Shown here in pieces: positions 59,066-64,000 of a stretch of 64,000 nucleotides of DNA. The stretch lies in assembly GCF_902686445.1 (NCBI RefSeq), contig NC_062223.1:43246998-43310997 (forward strand), in the 5' to 3' direction. Each line of letters begins with the position of its first letter. Within the stretch, counting starts at the first letter, position 1. Made by a program: the position numbers and the translations under genes. Below the pieces are notes generated by a model. The model saw only the letters and a program-made list of their open reading frames with translations. It searched no databases and was not told the origin of the DNA. This stretch comes from Sciurus carolinensis (taxonomy: Eukaryota > Chordata > Mammalia > Rodentia > Sciuridae).

Positions 59066-59734
59066 AAAAAAAAACCTAAGAGGCTAGTAGAACAAGTAGC
59101 ACACGTATCAAAACCCTAGGTGTTCAGGAGACTTGAATGCTGCAGGGCCATCCAACTGGAAGTAGCCAAGAGCAATTCTGAAGACCCAGACAGACAAAAG
59201 TTTGGGTTTTTAAGACCCACAGAAGGATGACCCATCATAGGTTCACTGCTTAATACTTTAATTAATCCACACCTGTCACCCACCCCTTCAGATACTTCCC
59301 TCCAGGAGGGAAGCTTCGGAACTAAGTCAGAGCTCAACCTCCCTATGCCAACACTTTTTCTCCCTTCTCCCTTATCTTGATCTCCACACTTCACAGAGGG
59401 CAAAGGTCACTTGCAGGAAGCTCCCTCAGAGTTACAACTCTTCACTCTCAGAGGCTAGGGGCCTCCTGCTGGAAAAGAGGAAATGGCCAGTCCCCTTGAA
59501 TCCCATTATCCCCAGGGCAATGGGTCCTGTGCAGGCTGGGCTCCAGTCACCTGGGGGCTTTAACGAAATACCCAAATGGCTTGCTGACTGTCACAGACCC
59601 CGAGTCCAAGTCACTTAAAGGTGGGCTAGGAAAACTGCATTTTGTCCCCTTTGGGAAGCAAGATGTTTAGCCCTATTGGGGTGGTCTTGGTTGGAGATGT
59701 CTTCTCAGTAGATTTCCTATTTGGCCACGTAACA

Positions 59735-59990
59735 ACCCACAGTCATCAAGCAGTGGTTTAGTACATGGGCTATGGAATTGAACAAACCTGGATTCATATC
59801 CTGGTTCCATCACAAGGAAGTGATTGAATAGCCTCAGGCAAGGTGCCTAACCACTCTGAGCCTCAGCATTTCAGCTGTAAAGTGGGGTTAACAATGGTGA
59901 CCGTACCTCATCAGATTGTTTGAAGGATTCAGTGATAACATGTAACAAAAGCACATAGTGCAGGGACCAGCTTGCAGTAAGAACAAAGGA
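59735..59990 (-). repeat. MIR SINE, nearly complete
   Basis: GGGCTATGGAATTGAACAAA, CATATCCTGGTTCCATCACA, GAGCCTCAGCATTTCAGCTG and GTAACAAAAGCACATAGTGC match reversed MIR. Confidence 0.8.
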
Positions 59991-60479
59991 CATACTCATT
60001 ATGACTGATATAGGATCACATTTATCTTGATCACCAGAGGGACAAAGTCGTTTGGAGATAAGAGAAGAGGAAACAGGAAAATGAGAGGGAAGAGGAGACC
60101 AAACTATCTTCGATGTCCAGATCTTATTTACCTTCTTTCCCTTTATCTCAGGTCCTAGGATCAGAGGCCAAGATTCTAGATCATTCCCACCACCTGTCCA
60201 CCATCTGATTTCCACCCATCCTGGAGATGTAGCCAAATTGCTAAGTGACCCACAGATATAGGGTGGATGTTTCCCAAGAGAAATAAACTAAGCAGAGAGA
60301 GGAAGGCAATGGAAGGAATAATCTAGGATCCCTTGTCATAATAAAGGGGTCTGGGAAGGCCCCACTCTTCACAGACACAGAAGAGGTTCTCCTCTGTCTC
60401 CCCCACCCCTGCATGCTTCCTTTATTCTCTTGGAAATGGGGGGCTGGCTCCTTGTGGAAGAGGATCAGGTCGCTTATTT

Positions 60480-60690
60480 AAAGGTCCTCTATGTCATCAG
60501 ATCCCCACTGAATGCCTGCTGGGCACCCAGCATGCACATGGAACTGTTGTGTGCCGGGCATCTGCTGGCTAACCCGCCTTGTTTCACAGATGAGGAACCC
60601 GAGACGCAGGAAGATTACATGACTCAGCCTCGTTCTCAGTCAGCGAGTAGTGGCACCAGGGTTTGGATCCAAGAGCCCTGGCTGGCACCA
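60480..60690 (+). repeat. MIR SINE
   Basis: CACTGAATGCCTGCTGGGCA, TTTCACAGATGAGGAACCCG and GTTTGGATCCAAGAGCCCTG match MIR. The 127-codon open frame over it is an artefact. Confidence 0.7.
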
Positions 60691-60879
60691 CCTTCCCCCA
60701 TTCCCCACGCTGCCTTCCTGAAAAGCAGGGCCAAAAGTCTCAAGAAGACCTTGTCTCTGCTCAGGCAGCTGTCCAGCACAATGCCTGCAGCTTGGGAATA
60801 TTTAGCTAATTAAATGAATGCAATAGTTTGGGCACAAAATGCACCACCATGAGTTGAGCAGTGTCGTGCAACAGGGCCA

Positions 60880-61015
60880 GCACTTCTCAAACTGTGACAG
60901 GCACCAATCACCTGAGGACCTTGATAAAATAAAAAGGCTGATTCAGGGAGTTTGGGGCAGGCTGGGAATTCTGCATCCCTTGCAGGCTTCCAGGTAAAAG
61001 GTACATCGCTGGTCC
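60880..61015 (+). mobile_element. hAT-Charlie type MITE remnant (MER20-like)
   Basis: CACTTCTCAAACTGTGACAG, GGCTGATTCAGGGAGTTTGG and CTGGGAATTCTGCATCCC follow the same MITE type as at 19,102. Confidence 0.5.
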
Positions 61016-61024
61016 CGGGCCATC

Positions 61025-61175
61025 ATCTGAAGAGCGTATAGTACCTGGGGCCAGCATGTGTGGATTCAGAACCCAGCTCTACTTTTCTGCCATGTATGCG
61101 TGAGCATTTTACTTAAACTTGCTGTGCAGGACTAGTGGCAGGTTTGAGTGAGTTAAGGTATAGGAAGCACTTTGC
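61025..61175 (-). repeat. MIR SINE fragment
   Basis: GGATTCAGAACCCAGCTCTA and GTTTGAGTGAGTTAAGGTA resemble reversed MIR. Confidence 0.55.
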
Positions 61176-63264
61176 CTCATTTCACTTGCTCATGTTGGGC
61201 ACTCCAAAATTTGTTATCAGAGGCAAGTGGTAGAAGGAGAAGTTTCTTTTTACATATATTAAGGCAACCTTCTTGCTCTGTCCTGGATCCCTGCCCAGAA
61301 GATGCATGCCATTCTTCTCCAGCACCTAGCTGGTCTTGGTTCAAACCATCTTTAAACAACTCCCCAAAAGCCAACAGGATGGCCCTCACGGCCCAGGGTG
61401 CCCTGCACTGCAGTGCGGTGCCTCTGTGAACAGAGCAGGGGCAGAGTTCCAGCTGGCAGTCATTTGTCAGTTTTTCCTAAAAGCTTCTCAGAGCTTTCAG
61501 GAGGCAGTTTTTATCTCCAAGATCCTGAAGAGACAGGAGGTAACAAAAATGGATGCGGTAATTCTGCCAAGTCCTACTGATATCATCAGAAAGAAGGTAG
61601 GCACACTTAAGGGGAGTTCTCAGAAGTCATAAATTAAAAGTCCTTTGGGGTTATCAGGGTGGCAAGGTCTTCAGGAAAAGTGGGAACCGGGTGCCTCAGG
61701 TGGATTCCTTTTTTTTTCTGGCTCAGGAACCTTTTCTCTCTGCTCTCAGCACCCCCCCCCCACATTGTCCTGCCCCTCCCGGAAGCCTTCGGCCATTGGC
61801 CATCATTCATACCCAGGCATGAATGGCTGTCAGCAGCTTGAACGGAAGACAAGTACTTTCTCTTTTCTTCAGAATCCAAGTCTTGGCTGTAGGGAACACA
61901 CTCCACTGAGAACATGGAGGCATCGGCCATAGGAAAGGAGCAGAGGGAAGGAAAGCTGGGTGGTTTTAAGGTCCGGAAGACCAGAGTCGGGATTCCAGCT
62001 CTAGGACTGGGTAAACTTGGAGGAGCCACCAAAGTCTTCCCTTGTAAAGCAGATTAATTCCACCCATGCAGGGTGTTGTGGGATTGGAGATAAAGTGTAG
62101 GCAGCTCCTGGGCTCACGCCCGACACTGGCGACCCCTGTGATTATGACCCGCTGGTGCCCTTTCCTGACCTGCCCTGGTAGGGCCGAGCCCTTCTGCCTT
62201 TGATCTCAGCCTGTCTGCTCCTCCACCATCTTATCCTGTAGCCTTCTGTCCGCCTCTGCTTCTTTCCACTGTAAACTCAGTGTGGGCAGGCCCCGTGTCT
62301 GACTTATCTTGGATCTCTGTGGCCCACACAGAGGTAGAGTAGTAAATGAAGCAAGCTGAATTCCAGGACCTGACTTTAGAGACGAGGGACAACTGCCTCA
62401 GCAGCCTGAGCAACCGCCCCTGTTCATCCTGGGAATTGAGACTTGGCCGAACGAAATGGCCATAGAGGAAGAAGGGCAGTGGCTGCCGTCAGCCCCTCAG
62501 CCCCAGGGTTCTGCAGCCCCCCAGAGGCTGCAGGTGGTTCTCCCTAGTGAACAATCTCAGTGTGATCCCAGGCTTCTCTGGGCAGGCCAGGTCCTGGCGT
62601 GTAGGGGCAGGGAAGCGCTAAGCTCTGGGTTGGGCATTTTCTCAATTGTTTCTTTCTCTTATCTCCAGCTAGTTAGTGATTAACTGCTCTTTGAAAGTTT
62701 CCCAGCCTCCCCCGAGCTCCCCAGGTGGCCACTGGCTTGGAGCAGGAGAACCCAAGTCAGGGTTGAGTTCTCTCTGCAAGAGAGGGGACACCTGAGGCAC
62801 AGCCCCAGGTCACAAGCACCATCCGACAAGGCCGAGAGGTTTGGCACTGTGCTAATTGGCAGAGGTTGCTGAGATCAGCACCAAGGACCCATGTGTGCAA
62901 GAGCTGGTTCCTATGTATGTTAGGGGGGGATGGGAATGATGACAGGGACCCGGGAGAGACACCCTACTCCCAAGAACTTTCTGCACAAACCTGACCCTGA
63001 GCGGCTTCCATCAGATTAGAGTTCCATTTACAGACAGCTGCTGAAGTCTGAGTAACTACTTCTCAGCCTTCCTACGAGCCCCACCCCCACTGGGCCACTC
63101 TGTAGAGGAAGCATCTGACTAACCAAGCAAGCATCATCCAGGACTGTCCAGGGGACACAAAGGCCATTTCCTTCCAGAGTGTGGGTGTTTTCTGTCTTTT
63201 ACTTTAACACAAGGAGGTTTGGACTTCTGATGAGGGACTTTCCGGGAAACCCATGAACCCTTTA

Positions 63265-63970
63265 AAATACCAACAATATGCTATTTTTAAACCTTTGGGT
63301 ATATACCAAGGAGTTGGATAACTGGGTCAAAGGGTGGTTCCATTCCAAGTTTTCTAAGGAATCTCCATACTGCTTTCCAGAGTGGTTGGACCAATTTGCA
63401 GTCCCACCACATCCATGTGATGCAGTCACAACCATGTTTACAACAGCTTAACTCATCATAGCTAAGCTCTAGAAACAACCTAGGTGCCCTTTAACAAATG
63501 AATGGATAAAGAAAATGTGGTATATACACACAATGGAATATTACTCAGCCATAAAAAGGAACGAAGTGGTGACACTTGTGGGAAATGGATAGAACTGGAG
63601 AATATCATGTTAAGTGAAATAAGCCAATCCCAAAAAACAAAGGCCAAATGTTCTCTCTGATTTGTGGATGCTAACCCAAAATAAGGGAGGTTAGGGAGGG
63701 GAATAATGGATATCCATTGGATCAGACAAAGGGAAATGAAGGGAAAGGAGGGGGAGGGGAATAGGAAAGACAGTGGAATTAAGTGGCCATAACTTTCCTA
63801 GACTTGTATTTGTATACACAACCAGGGTCACTCCACATCCTGTACAACCACGAGAGTGGGATCCTAAATAGAATAAGTTATACTCTATGTATAATCTGCC
63901 AAAATACATTCTGTTGCCACGTATAACTAAAAAAGAACAAATAAAAACTACTGACAGTAAGAAAAGGCAT
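63265..63970 (+). mobile_element. LINE L1, end of ORF2 and 3'UTR
   Basis: ACCTTTGGGTATATACCAAG, GAATCTCCATACTGCTTTCC, ATGTGGTATATACACACAAT and TATTACTCAGCCATAAAAAG are the classic end of L1 ORF2 in sense orientation, followed by CAAATGTTCTCTCTGATTTG and an A-rich tail. It is the least diverged L1 here and probably lineage-specific. A deletion near 63,420 shortens the ORF2 part; the copy is 5'-truncated and not coding. Confidence 0.85.
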
Positions 63971-64000
63971 TGGGAGCACGTATCTATATGCATTTTTCTG

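Larger units (their letters stand above)
42121..64000. other. Intergenic DNA upstream of EHF
   Basis: No exon with a recognisable protein motif was found on either strand across these 21.9 kb. The content is old MIR and L2 copies, several L1 3' ends, one LTR nested in an L2, a B1-dID SINE, five microsatellites and a few repeat-free islands, the best at 43,380-43,690. In human the next gene in this direction would be ELF5. Confidence 0.7.

Noticed and set aside
60430..60813. 127-codon open frame on the + strand
   Set aside because: Mostly a MIR SINE.
63265..63970. Possible active L1 element
   Set aside because: Only the 3' end is present, with an internal deletion; no intact frame.
1..64000. 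CRISPR arrays, operons, phage or bacterial systems
   Set aside because: No regularly spaced repeats, no compact gene clusters; the DNA is mammalian.

Overview
This is vertebrate nuclear DNA from a placental mammal, most likely a squirrel-family rodent (ground squirrel, marmot or tree squirrel). The main evidence is a multi-exon ETS-family gene with consensus splice sites, ancient mammalian repeats (MIR, L2, MER5A, old L1 and LTR copies), and SINEs of ID and B1-plus-ID (B1-dID) type, which suit sciurids and dormice better than mouse or rat. No bacterial, phage or plasmid-like content was seen.

The only protein-coding gene I can support is EHF (ESE-3), an epithelial ETS transcription factor, on the minus strand. 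Eight coding exons were assembled by eye between 21,334 (ATG) and 4,992 (TGA). They join without a frame break into 903 nt (300 codons plus stop), the length I know for the usual human isoform. The PNT/SAM domain lies almost entirely in one 246-nt exon (17,038-17,283). The ETS DNA-binding domain spans the last two exons (5,192-5,387 and 4,992-5,091), which are separated by an intron of only 100 nt. Four small exons between the domains (63, 69, 69 and 63 nt) are all symmetric phase 1-1 cassettes. The predicted 3'UTR runs from 4,991 to about 655 and holds a MER5A transposon, a CT/CA microsatellite and an L2 fragment.

Layout: 1-650 lies past the predicted EHF 3' end; 655-5,091 is the terminal exon; 5,192-21,337 holds the other coding exons and introns; 21,338-41,764 is a proposed 20.4-kb first intron; 41,765 to about 42,000 is a candidate non-coding first exon. 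Next to it is a promoter-like cluster (NF-kB palindrome, ETS site, CCAAT, TATA-like tract, octamer). The rest, 42,120-64,000, is upstream intergenic DNA, rich in MIR, L2, L1 and microsatellites. By human synteny (ELF5 - EHF - APIP) the left edge should point to APIP and the right edge to ELF5; neither gene was seen.

I found no undescribed biological system. The best leads are regulatory and architectural: the candidate EHF promoter and first exon, with a possible four-codon upstream ORF ending across the EHF start codon; several unexplained repeat-free islands that look like conserved elements (about 9.63-10.09 kb, 13.79-13.99 kb, 16.0-16.1 kb, 31.56-31.87 kb, 43.38-43.69 kb); the frame-neutral cassette exons; and two clear nested insertions. 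All calls were made by eye without database searches; repeat edges are approximate.
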